64,000 bases of DNA. It comes from Trebonia sp035571275 (lineage in GTDB: Bacteria; Actinomycetota; Actinomycetes; Streptosporangiales; Streptosporangiaceae). Of this stretch, positions 1 to 8,439 are shown piece by piece (the stretch's first letter is position 1; each line of letters opens with the position of its first letter). The stretch is from NCBI GenBank assembly GCA_035571275.1, contig DATMKQ010000298.1, positions 1 through 64,000 of the forward strand, written 5' to 3'. The position numbers and the translations under genes are program-made. The notes below the pieces were generated by a model that saw only the letters and a list, made by a program, of their open reading frames with translations, was not told where the DNA came from and searched no databases.

Positions 1-140
1 AGATCGCCACCGCCCTGTACATCACCGCGGGCACCGCCAAGACCCACGTGGCTCGGCTGCTGGCCAAGCTGGATGCGAGGGACCGGGTACAGCTCGTCAT
101 CACCGCCTACGAGGCAGGCCTGGTCTCGGCACCGCACTGA
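1..140 (+). CDS. LuxR/NarL-type response regulator, C-terminal fragment
   Basis: Only the last 45 codons are in the window (reading frame begins at base 3, stop TGA at 138-140). The peptide contains a LuxR-type helix-turn-helix recognition helix, with GTAKTHVARLLAKLDARDR followed by the usual VQLVITAYEAGLV ending. This is the DNA-binding output domain of NarL-family two-component response regulators. The receiver domain and partner kinase would lie upstream of the window. Nothing here identifies the target genes. Confidence 0.8.
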   Translation, partial: IATALYITAGTAKTHVARLLAKLDARDRVQLVITAYEAGLVSAPH

Positions 141-242
141 CCGCGCCAGGCGAGCTGCAATGACGCCGAGAAAGCACTATCCACCAGGCTGGCTGGTTCG
201 ATGGTTACTGTCCCATATGTGCCTGACAATTCCGGGAAGCCT

Positions 243-470
243 GTCCGTTCTCGTCGATCATGACACTGACAGGCACCAAGTGCAGTCGGCTGACATTTCG
301 GCTGAGACTCGGTGCGCTCCAACGCTGCCCTCCGGGAGGACTTGAGGGCGGCTCCTACCTTCCTTCTCCTGCGCGTGTCAATGTTCATGTCCTGGATTGG
401 CTCTGCGGCCTGCACGTTGACAGAATCGCTGAGATTTCTTGGCGGAGCGTACCAGCGAAGATGTCAGTAT
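243..470. repeat. diverged direct repeat, copy A, in a non-coding stretch
   Basis: The 141-631 gap has no convincing gene. It holds one copy of a diverged repeat whose second copy is at about 1327-1535. Shared blocks in the same order include TCCGTTCTCRTCGATCA, GGCTGACATTTC, CTTCCTTSTCCTGCGCG-like and GCGAAGATG-CAG. Copy B is shorter by small deletions. The two copies flank the 632-1294 ORF. They may be decayed remains of a duplicated gene or regulatory segment; no function is visible. Confidence 0.6.
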
Positions 471-631
471 GCCGGCGGCTGCGGTGAGGAACTCCCCTTT
501 TTGCGACCTCCGCTGATGGCCAGCCGTGACACTAGGCTGCCATCACACACGGTGATCGCCTGTGTCGAGTAGCATGCCGTAGGTATCGGCAGATCGCCGG
601 ATCGGGGCCTCGAAAGCGCAGGACCTCCGGA

Positions 632-1294
632 ATGTCGGCGGTCTTGGTTAGGGTGTCCGGCATGCGAACGAACCAGTCCAGAGTTACGGGTAGTTACCAG
701 TTCAAGTGCGGGCAGGGTCTATGCGCGTTGACAGGCGATCGGGCTACCTCCAAGCAGGAGGGCGACCTCTTCGCGCTGCTCGACTTCGTGATCGGTGACG
801 GTCGTCAAGACGTACATGTCCGCATCGGAGGCCGGGAAGTCCGGCTCGACATGAAATTCGACCTGCCCAGCGGCCGCAAGTTGGTGGTGGAGTATGACGG
901 TGCGCGCTGGCATCGAGAGCACGAGGAACGGGATTTTCTCAAAGCCCGTAACGTCGAGTTCTACTACCCGAAGTGCGTTGTGGTTCGTATCCGCGAATAT
1001 CCCCTCGAAATACTCGACGCTGATCTCGATTCCCATGACGTGCAGGTTCCTGCCCGTGTCGATGGCAAGGCCTGCGCGCAGCTCGTTCTGCTTCACCTCA
1101 TACACGTGATGCCGTCTGACTTCGTAGACAGTTACGGTGAGGCAGAGGACAGGGTGATCAGCTTCTTGCGCTCTGCCTCCCGGCCGTTGGGCCGCAGAGG
1201 CGTGAAATGCGAAACATGCTGGGAGATCGCTCGCTACTATTCGCTGACCGTCGCCGACGAGGCACGGACCTGTGCGCCCGTGGGAAAGCGGTGA
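632..1294 (+). CDS. VSR/DUF559-like endonuclease-fold protein, possibly degenerate
   Basis: A 220-residue ORF. Its centre, about residues 68-128, carries the pattern seen in actinomycete zinc-ribbon or DUF559/VSR-like proteins: a strand with LVVEYDGARWH, a helical ERDFLKAR segment, then VVVRIREYPLEIL. In that fold the D of YDG and the following WH sit near the nuclease site. The canonical zinc-ribbon N-terminus is not recognisable. A CxxC pair is present near the C-terminus. ATG at 662 is an alternative start. The gene is isolated between two repeat copies, and the surroundings look decayed, so this may be a remnant. I am fairly sure of the fold signature and unsure that the gene is functional. 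Confidence 0.5.
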   Translation: MSAVLVRVSGMRTNQSRVTGSYQFKCGQGLCALTGDRATSKQEGDLFALLDFVIGDGRQDVHVRIGGREVRLDMKFDLPSGRKLVVEYDGARWHREHEERDFLKARNVEFYYPKCVVVRIREYPLEILDADLDSHDVQVPARVDGKACAQLVLLHLIHVMPSDFVDSYGEAEDRVISFLRSASRPLGRRGVKCETCWEIARYYSLTVADEARTCAPVGKR

Positions 1295-1326
1295 GCTAAG
1301 GGACTGGGGAGGTCATCGGATCCCGC

Positions 1327-1535
1327 CCGTCCGTTCTCATCGATCACAGCGCTAGCCGGGGTCAGGGTACGGGGGGCTGACATTTCCGCTGCGACCAGCG
1401 GCCGCCAGTGCTGCCCGCCTGCAGAAGGGCCGTCGGCGGCTCTTGCCCTCTTCCTTGCGCGGGTGTCAGTCATCGTGTCCTGGGTCGGCCCTCGGTGAGG
1501 TTTTCGTGCAGGCGTCTAGGCGAAGATGACAGAAC
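1327..1535. repeat. diverged direct repeat, copy B; rest of 1295-1918 featureless
   Basis: Second copy of the repeat described at 243-470, in the same orientation, with similar block order and small deletions. The remaining 1536-1918 shows no supported gene. It contains only short open frames with poor codon structure, up to the end of dnaB on the opposite strand. Confidence 0.6.
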
Positions 1536-1918
1536 ATCGACGGAGCGGCCGCGATGACGGGCAAGCTGCAGGACTCGCCATCGACAGCGGGCGTTGACAC
1601 AGTTCAGCCTGCGGTACCGGCACCGAACTGTTGCATTATCGCAGATCTCGTCCGCTCCGCAGCCGTCACGGATTCAGTGCGACGAGCCACCTCTGATGAG
1701 AACCAGATCATCTAAACACGGACGTAACGGACCTAAGCAACCGCCCTGACGACGAACTGCCAAGACTCGGCCACATCTACCCGCAGAACAGTGATACAAC
1801 GCCAGCTCCACTGAGAACGGACAAAGCCCGACGGCGTGTCTCACGAAAATGTCGTATACGTCATCCATACGACATCGACGGTGAGATTACGACACGCGGC
1901 GTGAGACCCTACAGCAGC

Positions 1919-4900
1919 TCAGCCGGGTGCCATGTCCACGAAACGGCTGTAGTGCCCCTGGAACGCGACCGTCACCGTCGCGGTCGGCCCGTTCCGGTGC
2001 TTGGCGACAATCAGGTCCGCCTCACCCGCCCGTGGCGACTCCCGCTCATAAGCGTCCTCGCGGTGCAAAAGAATGACAACATCGGCATCTTGTTCGATAC
2101 TATTGTGGATATTTGTTGAGTTTGCTACGAAGTTGTGCGTGCCCAGTACAGTCGCATCATAAACAGGTCGAGAGCCGATGCTCTCGATCGAGGAGACCGT
2201 GTCCCAAAAGACATCATTCGTGGCCAGCATTTCGAGCTCTGAATCATCCAGAACCTTGGCGATGAGCCCGAGTCGTGATCGGCTCGGACTGATCTTTTCG
2301 TTCAGATCCCCCCGGCTGCTCGTCCCGACTTTGGTCTGCATCCGGTGCAATGAAATGGCACGGGCGGCGAGGACCTCGCGCACTCGTACCCAGACATCCG
2401 CAGGGACGGTATCGAAACGCCCCACAGCCGTCATCTCGTGGAGGCGTGCCCTGGCTTCCATCACTGAAGACGCGCGACTCCCGTGAACGCCGATGTCATC
2501 AACAAACTTCAGTTGCTGCTCGACACCGGTCACGTCGATGGTCCATTGAGGGTGACCGTACGTGTTTCCCACTGCACGGAGTCGGGCTACGATCCCGAAC
2601 CGTAGAAGCAGGGTCTGCAGCTGCCTTGCGAGTCGCTCGCTCGTGGTACCGAAGTAGATCCGCACGTTGCCGGACTTCGAGACGGTCACCGAGCCGTCGG
2701 TCGCCCAGAGATGCCGGAAGAATAGGGCGACTTGGGCCTTTGGTAGCGAAAATATCGATTCAGGCACAAACTTCTCATGACTGCGCAGACCAAACAAGCC
2801 AAGGGAGTCGAGCCACTCAGCTACTGGGTTGCGACGGCCGCGTGCCAGCCGGAAGGGGGCTGGCAATCGAAGCGACGTACATCGGGCTCGCTCGTGGTAG
2901 TCGCGAACCGCCGTGATCCCGAAATGCGCCGCAGCCATAGTGACTGCTGCCAGGTTTTCCTCGTCGACGCTCGCGTAGCGAATTGGCTGGCGCTTCACGA
3001 ACGATCCGTCGCCGATGAGGTGGGCGAGCATGACAATCTCATGTTCTGGCATCGAGCGCTCATGAAGCGGGCCTGGCACAGTACGTGGAATCGCCACTCG
3101 CGAGCCAACAGTCAGCTCGCCGAGCGACTGCCAGCCGCGGAACGTGAGGAACGGATGGTTCGCGGTGGCCTGCAGCTCACGTCCGGACGCGAGCCGAACG
3201 CGGCAGACTTCCTTCACACCGCTGGAGAATGCGTGAGTCAGGGTGCGAGGCACGAGCTTCAGGCGCTCATCAACCGACCACACAGGGATGTCTCGCTCGC
3301 CTGATGCCATCAGCTCGTCGAATGTAACCTCCGCCCCGGTGTCGGCCCGGAGAATCCGAGTGTCACCAGTAAGGCAGCCGGATTCGCGCAGGTCAGAGAG
3401 CATTGGCTTCTTGTCTTGGCGCTGCTCGGGGCCGCGGTTGAGCTGGGAGAGCGCCACCACGGGCACGTCCAGCTCCTTGGCGAGCAGCTTCAGCGACCGG
3501 GACATCTCCGACACCTCCTGCTGCCGGTTCTCCACCCGCCGGGGGGAGGACATCAGCTGCAGGTAGTCGATGATGACGAGCTTCAGGTCGTGGCGCTGCT
3601 TGAGCCGACGGCACTTGGCGCGGATCTCCATCAGCGACATGTTGGGCGAGTCGTCGATGAAGAGCGGGGCGTCGGCGACCTCGCTCATCCGCCGGGCCAG
3701 CCGCGCCCAGTCGTCGTCGCTCATCTGGCCGGTGCGCATGACGTGCATGGGCACTCGCGCCTCGGCGGCCAGCAGCCGCATCGTGATCTCGTTGCGCCCC
3801 ATCTCAAGGCTGAACATCACCGAGGGCAGCTGGTGCCTGATCGACGCCGAGCGCGCGAAGTCGAGAGCCAACGCCGAGTTGTGCGTCGGGATCATGGCGC
3901 GGCCCGCCAGGTACAGGTGGTCTTTGCTGTCTACCTGCACGCAGCGGACGGGAACGGACGGCACCGGCCTGACCGCGACCACGTACCGCCAGGGCAGGGT
4001 GTCAGTGAACCGGATGACGTGCCCCGCCGCGGGCTTGGCGGCCACGGTGGACTGGAAGCCGAGGCTGTGGAGAAGCTCGCGGACATCCGCCGCGAGCGCC
4101 TCGCCTGGCACGGTGATCCGCGCCGGGCCCGTTACCCGCGCCACGCCAAGAAGCCCGGCGAGCAACTCGCGGCGCTGGGCGGAGCTAGCCCGCAGGTACT
4201 CAGGCGGGATGCGCCCGGCCGACGGACCCGCCGACCCGCCATCCGACCCCGACCGCGCCCCCGACGGTCCGAACGCACCGTTGCTCCGCCCCGCCGCCCC
4301 CGCCAGCGCCCGCCCGGCCAGCGCGGAGCCGAGCGCGTACGGAGTGACCGGCAGGTCAGCCTCGGGTAGCTCGAGGCGCCGTGGCATCGCCACCGCGTAC
4401 CGGGACCGGGTGCCAAGGGCCCGGCAGGACAAGGCCCTGGCCATTTCTCCGGTGGTCACTATCTGCGGCGGCGTGAAACCGGCCGCGTGCGAGGTCCAGG
4501 TCAGCCACTGATGGCCATCGTCGGCGACGATCACCTCGCCGTCGGAGAACTCCACCTGGTAGCACGGGCGCCCGTGCATGACCTCGGTCGCGGCGATCAC
4601 CCGGGTTGGTGTCCCGTCCGCGCCGAGCAGCAGGTCACCGGGCCGCACCGCGCCCATCGCGGTCCATCCGGTGGGGGTGGCGAGCGGCGTGTCGAGAGCG
4701 AGTGCCTTGCCGACCGCGGGACGGGCAGCGATCACGACCATCTGGCCGGCGTGCAGGCCGTTGGTGAGCGCGTCCAAGTCGGCGAACCCGGTGGGGACGC
4801 CGGTAATGCCGCCGCCGTGGGCGCCGATCGCCTCGATCTCCTCCAGTGCCCCCGGCATGATCTCCGATAGCGAGTGATAGTCCTCGGTGATCCGCCGGTC

Positions 4901-5428
4901 CGTCACCCCGTACACCTCGGCCTGGGCACGGTCGACCAGCTCGTCCGCGTCCGCGTCGCCGGTGTAGCCAAGCTGGACGATGCGCGTCCCGGCCTCCACG
5001 AGCCGGCGCAGGATCGCGCGTTCTCTGACGATCCTGGCGTAGTAGCCGGCGTTGGCGGCCGTCGGTACGGACGCGATCAGCGTGTGCAGGTAGGGCGCGC
5101 CGCCGATCCTGGTTAGCTCACCGCGCCTGGTCAGCTCGTTGGCCACCATGATCGGGTCGGCCGGCTCGCCGCGGGCGTAAAGGTCGAGGATCGCCTCATG
5201 CACGAGCTGATGCGCGGGCCGGTAGTGGTCGCCGGGCCTGATGACCTCGATCACGTCCGATATCGCGTCCTTGGACAGCAGCATTCCGCCGAGGACACAC
5301 TGTTCCGCCGCGACATCGTGCGGCGGCATCCGCTCGAATTCCTCGCCGCGCTGCGCCACCTCGGCCACGCTCAACGGACGCCACCTCCCCCAGACGTAAC
5401 GGGCACGCCCCAGTTCAGACACCGTCAT
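1919..5428 (-). CDS. dnaB: replicative DNA helicase DnaB with two inteins
   Basis: Replicative hexameric helicase that unwinds DNA at the fork. The 1169-residue product is about 700 residues longer than normal because it contains two inteins. The exteins sum to about 468 residues, normal for DnaB. The N-terminal domain starts at PPHDVAAEQCVLGGML. The Walker A loop AARPAVGK ends at K241, where intein 1 (242-517) is inserted before S518. Walker B LVIIDYLQL is near 618-626. Intein 2 occupies 685-1109, between SDLRESG and SIEQDADVV, next to the conserved helicase motif. Helicase activity therefore requires both protein-splicing events. The gene is last in the leftward rpsF-ssb-rpsR-rplI-dnaB set, separated from rplI by a DnaA-box-rich spacer. 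Confidence 0.95.
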   Translation of the reverse strand: MTVSELGRARYVWGRWRPLSVAEVAQRGEEFERMPPHDVAAEQCVLGGMLLSKDAISDVIEVIRPGDHYRPAHQLVHEAILDLYARGEPADPIMVANELTRRGELTRIGGAPYLHTLIASVPTAANAGYYARIVRERAILRRLVEAGTRIVQLGYTGDADADELVDRAQAEVYGVTDRRITEDYHSLSEIMPGALEEIEAIGAHGGGITGVPTGFADLDALTNGLHAGQMVVIAARPAVGKALALDTPLATPTGWTAMGAVRPGDLLLGADGTPTRVIAATEVMHGRPCYQVEFSDGEVIVADDGHQWLTWTSHAAGFTPPQIVTTGEMARALSCRALGTRSRYAVAMPRRLELPEADLPVTPYALGSALAGRALAGAAGRSNGAFGPSGARSGSDGGSAGPSAGRIPPEYLRASSAQRRELLAGLLGVARVTGPARITVPGEALAADVRELLHSLGFQSTVAAKPAAGHVIRFTDTLPWRYVVAVRPVPSVPVRCVQVDSKDHLYLAGRAMIPTHNSALALDFARSASIRHQLPSVMFSLEMGRNEITMRLLAAEARVPMHVMRTGQMSDDDWARLARRMSEVADAPLFIDDSPNMSLMEIRAKCRRLKQRHDLKLVIIDYLQLMSSPRRVENRQQEVSEMSRSLKLLAKELDVPVVALSQLNRGPEQRQDKKPMLSDLRESGCLTGDTRILRADTGAEVTFDELMASGERDIPVWSVDERLKLVPRTLTHAFSSGVKEVCRVRLASGRELQATANHPFLTFRGWQSLGELTVGSRVAIPRTVPGPLHERSMPEHEIVMLAHLIGDGSFVKRQPIRYASVDEENLAAVTMAAAHFGITAVRDYHERARCTSLRLPAPFRLARGRRNPVAEWLDSLGLFGLRSHEKFVPESIFSLPKAQVALFFRHLWATDGSVTVSKSGNVRIYFGTTSERLARQLQTLLLRFGIVARLRAVGNTYGHPQWTIDVTGVEQQLKFVDDIGVHGSRASSVMEARARLHEMTAVGRFDTVPADVWVRVREVLAARAISLHRMQTKVGTSSRGDLNEKISPSRSRLGLIAKVLDDSELEMLATNDVFWDTVSSIESIGSRPVYDATVLGTHNFVANSTNIHNSIEQDADVVILLHREDAYERESPRAGEADLIVAKHRNGPTATVTVAFQGHYSRFVDMAPG
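2102..3376 (-). other. DnaB intein 2, class 1, with LAGLIDADG endonuclease
   Basis: Residues 685-1109 of DnaB (425 aa). The block starts with Cys (CLTGDTRIL) and ends HN before Ser1110, the class 1 splicing pattern. Block B histidine is in ATANHPF. Two LAGLIDADG-type helices are visible, LAHLIGDGSF (about 801-810) and FRHLWATDGSV (about 904-913), each keeping its acidic residue, so the homing endonuclease may be active. The DNA is visibly less GC-rich than flanking dnaB, consistent with horizontal arrival. Confidence 0.9.
3878..4705 (-). other. DnaB intein 1 in the Walker A loop, class 3-like
   Basis: Residues 242-517 of DnaB (276 aa), inserted between the Lys and Ser of the P-loop. Its first residue is Ala, not Cys or Ser. 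It shows the Trp-Cys-Thr set that defines class 3 inteins: W308 in block B (DGHQW), C496 in block F (VRCVQVD) and T515 two residues before the final Asn (PTHN). The central region has a degenerate endonuclease helix (RRELLAGLLG) without the acidic residue, so the homing nuclease looks dead. It also contains a Gly/Ser-rich linker around 380-405. Confidence 0.85.
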
Positions 5429-5481
5429 ATCGAGGGGCTATGACATTCTGCCGGCACTCGGCGCCGCCCGCCACAGCACCC

Positions 5482-6117
5482 TGTGGATAACTTGTTGAGA
5501 AGCCGTCGGCTAACTTGTGCACGGCCGGTGGAAATCGCTGTGTATCACAGTCGCCCCGGCGCCCGGAAAGGGGCGTTTACCTGCGGATACAGCATCCACC
5601 GGCTGTGCAGGAGAAAAACCCGGCGAGATTTCTGCCCGAGTTATCCACAATAAAAATCCACAGGCGCGACTCGCTTGCCTGTGGAAAAGTGTTGCGGTAC
5701 GCGTCGGGCTTGGCTCTTTTCCCGTATACAGAACGAATGGTGCTGACCGCGGACCGTCCGCCTCAACCCCATGGCGAGCAGACCGGCGGAGTGCCTGCGC
5801 CCGGCTCGCCGACTCGGCTATCCTTCGCGTGTGTGTTCGATCAGGGGGGATGCGGTCGATCGGATCGCCGAGGCGATTGACCAGCTAGCAAGCGATACGC
5901 GGGGACAATCTAGCGGGCCTGAACTAGCCAGCCGGGTGGCGGAGCTGTGGCTGATGGTCAGCGCTCTCGACCCCGAGCTCGCCAGGCGAAGCCAGCATTA
6001 CACGACGCCGCCGACGGCACGCCTCGCGGATGAGGACATGCCGCCGACCGGGTGCGCGTAGCTAACAGCCCGCCTGTGGAGAGGGCTGTGGAAAGGAAGC
6101 CGGGAGGCTGTGGATCA
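5482..6117. promoter_or_regulatory. cluster of DnaA boxes between dnaB and rplI
   Basis: Measured against TTATCCACA (or TGTGGATAA), two perfect 9-mers occur at 5482-5490 and 5641-5649. 8/9 matches are at 5680-5688 (TGTGGAAAA) and 6109-6117 (TGTGGATCA), and 7/9 matches at 5654-5662 and 6087-6095. The 5640-5665 part is locally AT-rich. The 5429-5830 stretch otherwise has no supported gene. The cluster could control dnaB or titrate DnaA. Confidence 0.65.
5831..6061 (+). CDS. short hypothetical protein between dnaB and rplI
   Basis: A GTG-started ORF of 76 codons. Its core, GDAVDRIAEAIDQLASD then ELASRVAELWLMVSALDPELARR, is an amphipathic two-helix arrangement. I recall similar small proteins of unknown function in this region of other actinomycetes, but cannot verify that here. 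No Shine-Dalgarno sequence is evident, and ATG at 5771 in the same frame is an alternative start. It is divergent from dnaB and sits inside the DnaA-box-rich spacer. The function is unknown. Confidence 0.4.
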   Translation: MCSIRGDAVDRIAEAIDQLASDTRGQSSGPELASRVAELWLMVSALDPELARRSQHYTTPPTARLADEDMPPTGCA

Positions 6118-6576
6118 GCCTGCCGCGATCTCGATGGTGAGGGCGGCGTTCACGTCGGGGTGCAGGCGGACCTGGACGCGGTGCGCCCCGGTCGACTTGA
6201 TCGGGTCGGGAACCGCGATCTTGCGCCTGTCGATTTCCGGACCGCCGGCCGCGCGGACCGCAGCCGCGATGTCGGACGGCCCCACCGAGCCGAACAGCCG
6301 GCCGTTCGCCCCCGCCCGGCGGGTCAGCCGTACGGTCAGCTTCTCTAGCTGCCCGCCGACGGACCGGGCGTCCTCGACGGTGCGGATCTCGCGGGCCGCC
6401 CGGGCTCGCTTGATCAGCTCGACTTGCTTTTCCGCGCCGCGCGTCCACTTCATCGCGAACCCGCGCGGGAGCAGGTAGTTGCGCCCGTAGCCCGCGGCTA
6501 CGTCCACCACGTCACCTGGCGCTCCGAGGCCGCTTACCTCCTGGGTAAGGATCAGCTTCATTGGCGTACGAGACAT
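6115..6576 (-). CDS. rplI: 50S ribosomal protein L9
   Basis: Large-subunit protein that binds 23S rRNA at the base of the L1 stalk. The N-terminal domain MKLILTQEVSGLGAPGDVV...GYGRNYLLPRGFA is the L9 hallmark, followed by the long connecting helix (about residues 47-85) and the C-terminal domain. At 153 residues it is normal length. The start at 6576 is preceded by GGGGAGG eight bases upstream, so the version with SRTP before MKLIL is preferred over an internal ATG at 6561, which has no ribosome-binding site. It is 19 bases downstream of rpsR in the leftward operon. Confidence 0.96.
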   Translation of the reverse strand: MSRTPMKLILTQEVSGLGAPGDVVDVAAGYGRNYLLPRGFAMKWTRGAEKQVELIKRARAAREIRTVEDARSVGGQLEKLTVRLTRRAGANGRLFGSVGPSDIAAAVRAAGGPEIDRRKIAVPDPIKSTGAHRVQVRLHPDVNAALTIEIAAG

Positions 6577-6595
6577 CGCTTCGTCCTCCCCTGCC

Positions 6596-6832
6596 CTAAC
6601 GTGCCGTGCTCGTGTAGGGGAGCAGAGCCATCTCCCTGGCGTTCTTGATCGCGGTCGCGACGTCGCGCTGGTGCCGCGTGCAGTTCCCCGTCACCCGGCG
6701 GGCGCGGATCTTGCCACGGTCGGAGATGTACTTGCGAAGCAGGCCCGTGTCCTTGTAATCCACGTAGCTGATCTTGTCGTGGCAGAACGCGCAAACCTTC
6801 TTCTTCGGCTTGCGTAGTGGTGGCTTGGCCAT
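6596..6832 (-). CDS. rpsR: 30S ribosomal protein S18 (zinc-binding form)
   Basis: Small-subunit protein that pairs with S6 on 16S rRNA. The 78-residue product has the S18 core (KISYVDYKDTGLLRKYISDRGKI, here split as YVDYKD and LLRKYIS motifs). A CAFC pair plus NCTRH near residue 51 fit the cysteine-containing (zinc, C+) version; actinobacteria often carry a second, cysteine-free paralogue elsewhere. Two tandem ATGs exist. The second (6832) has the better spacing to AAGGAG. It sits between ssb and rplI. Confidence 0.95.
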   Translation of the reverse strand: MAKPPLRKPKKKVCAFCHDKISYVDYKDTGLLRKYISDRGKIRARRVTGNCTRHQRDVATAIKNAREMALLPYTSTAR

Positions 6833-6900
6833 CATGGTGCTCCTTAGCAGAGCCCCGCATTACTGCAGGGATGGTCGGTTTCTGTTTTTCCTGGTATGGC

Positions 6901-6990
6901 CCCGGAGGGTCACCCCTCCGGGCTAGACCGGGGGGGTGGACCGCCCAAATCTAGACCGGGGGCCTTTGGGGGGTGGACCCCCCCAAATCT
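6901..6990. repeat. hairpin and G-run repeats in the ssb-rpsR spacer
   Basis: A stem-loop with arms 6901-6909 and 6914-6922 (CCCGGAGGG/CCCTCCGGG, 4-base loop). It is followed by two copies of a unit that begins CTAGACCGGGGG and continues GGTGGACC-CCCAAAT, at about 6923-6953 and 6951-6987. It may act as an attenuator or processing site between ssb and rpsR. No T-run follows on the transcribed strand. Confidence 0.6.
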
Positions 6991-7489
6991 AAAACGGTGG
7001 CTCGTCGGAGTAGCCAGCGCCCGAGTCAGAGGCCCACGGGTCGGCCTCCGCCCGGTTGCCGCCGCCGGACGCGGCGGCTGCCTGCCCGCTGAATCCCGAG
7101 CCGCCCTGGCCACCGCCGCTGCGGTTGGCCCGGTTGACCTTCGCGGACGCGTTCTTCAACGACGGGCCGACATCGTCGACCTCGACTTCGAAGACCGTCC
7201 GCTTCTCGCCTTCCTTGGTCTCGTAGCTCCGCTGCTTCAGCCGACCCGAGACGATGACCCGCATGCCGCGCTGCAGGGACTCCGCCACGTTCTCCGCGGC
7301 CTGCCGCCAGACGTTGCAGGTGAGGAAGAGGCTGTCGCCGTCCTTCCACTCCCCGCTGGCGTTGTCGCGGAACCGCGGTGTCGAGGCGATGCGGAACGTG
7401 GCCACGGGCTGTCCCGCCGGGGTAAACCGGAGTTCCGGATCGGCGACGAGGTTGCCGACGACCGTGATCTGGGTGTCTCCTGCCGCCAT
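6989..7489 (-). CDS. ssb: single-stranded DNA-binding protein
   Basis: Binds ssDNA at forks and repair sites. An OB fold occupies about residues 1-110, beginning MAAGDTQITVVGNLVADPELRFTPAGQ-type sequence, with the VWRQAAENVAESL helix. A Gly/Ala/Ser-rich linker follows, ending in the acidic partner-binding tip DEPPF. At 166 residues it is usual for actinomycete SSB. GGGAG lies seven bases before the ATG. It is the second gene of the rpsF operon, 38 bases from rpsF. Confidence 0.96.
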   Translation of the reverse strand: MAAGDTQITVVGNLVADPELRFTPAGQPVATFRIASTPRFRDNASGEWKDGDSLFLTCNVWRQAAENVAESLQRGMRVIVSGRLKQRSYETKEGEKRTVFEVEVDDVGPSLKNASAKVNRANRSGGGQGGSGFSGQAAAASGGGNRAEADPWASDSGAGYSDEPPF

Positions 7490-7527
7490 TGTGCTACTCC
7501 CAGTGGCTAACGAGATTGTCGTTGTGG

Positions 7528-7818
7528 TCAGCGGTGCTCGGGCCGCAGCACCTTGGTGCGCAGCACGGCCTCGTTGAGGTTCAGCTGCCGGTCCAGTTCC
7601 TGGACGGTAGCCGGCTCCGCGGTCAGGTCGACGACGGCGTAGATGCCTTCCGGCTTCTTGTCGATCGGGTACGACAGTCGCCGCTTACCCCAGATATCGA
7701 GCTTGCCGACTGTGCCGCCGCCGCCGGTCACGACCTTGAGGAACCCCTCGAGCGACGGCTGGACCGTGCGCTCCTCGAGGTTCGGGTCGAGGATGATCAT
7801 GATTTCGTAATGGCGCAT
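7528..7818 (-). CDS. rpsF: 30S ribosomal protein S6
   Basis: Small-subunit ribosomal protein, partner of S18. The 96-residue product begins MRHYEIMIILDPNLEERTV and has the S6 motifs GGTVGKLDIWGKRRLSYPI and GIYAVVDL. The open frame extends upstream, but ATG 7818 with a purine-rich GGAGG/GGGGA leader matches the family start. It is the first gene of the leftward rpsF-ssb-rpsR-rplI-dnaB unit. The 247-base spacer up to 8065 should hold its promoter; I see no clear box. Confidence 0.95.
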   Translation of the reverse strand: MRHYEIMIILDPNLEERTVQPSLEGFLKVVTGGGGTVGKLDIWGKRRLSYPIDKKPEGIYAVVDLTAEPATVQELDRQLNLNEAVLRTKVLRPEHR

Positions 7819-8065
7819 GCGCGTCCCCTGCCTCCTCTGGACTGACGCGGTCACGGTCTTTCCGTGACAGGAGGTTGCGGATTGCGCGGATAGACCGTCG
7901 CTTTGGTCCGCAGCGTCCAACATTACCAAGGGTTCAGAGCACCCGCGCCCAATCCGGGACCTCCGTGATTCTGGGCCCCGGTTACGGGAACACTCCCATA
8001 CACGAAAGACCCTTGGCCGAACTCCCCACCACGCACATTCTGACGCCAACCCCTGGGAGACAGAA

Positions 8066-8404
8066 GTGGCAGGAACCATCAGGACCGGCGGGCACCACCT
8101 TCCGCATGTATCGCTGAACTCAGACGGGGAGCCACATCCCCTGGTGAACGGGCTTACTGTCTTCACGCTGGCCGTCGGCCTCGCGTCGTTCGTCCTCGGC
8201 CTGATTATCAGGAACGTGTCAGGCGCCTCCGGGCTCGGCTGGGCGGTGGCGAGCGCGGCCACTGGGCTGACCGCCCTGCTGGTGGGGCTGTACACGCAGA
8301 TGATCTCGGCGACCCGCGAGCAGCGCGTGCTGATCGTGACGGGAATCATCGCGGGTTTCGTCGGTCTGGCCCTCGGTCTCGCCCACGGCGGCTTTTCCGG
8401 CTAA
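8066..8404 (+). CDS. small integral membrane protein
   Basis: 112 residues with a short polar N-terminus and then four hydrophobic segments, roughly residues 28-47, 55-75, 88-102 and a shorter tail. The start is GTG 8066, with GGGAGA five bases upstream. I do not recognise a named family. Small multi-span proteins of this kind are common next to rpsF in actinomycetes. It is divergent from rpsF and 35 bases before the endonuclease-like gene, so the two may be co-transcribed. Confidence 0.75.
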   Translation: MAGTIRTGGHHLPHVSLNSDGEPHPLVNGLTVFTLAVGLASFVLGLIIRNVSGASGLGWAVASAATGLTALLVGLYTQMISATREQRVLIVTGIIAGFVGLALGLAHGGFSG

Positions 8405-8439
8405 CTTCCGAGGGTCCGCCACCCCACTAGACTCGGGCC

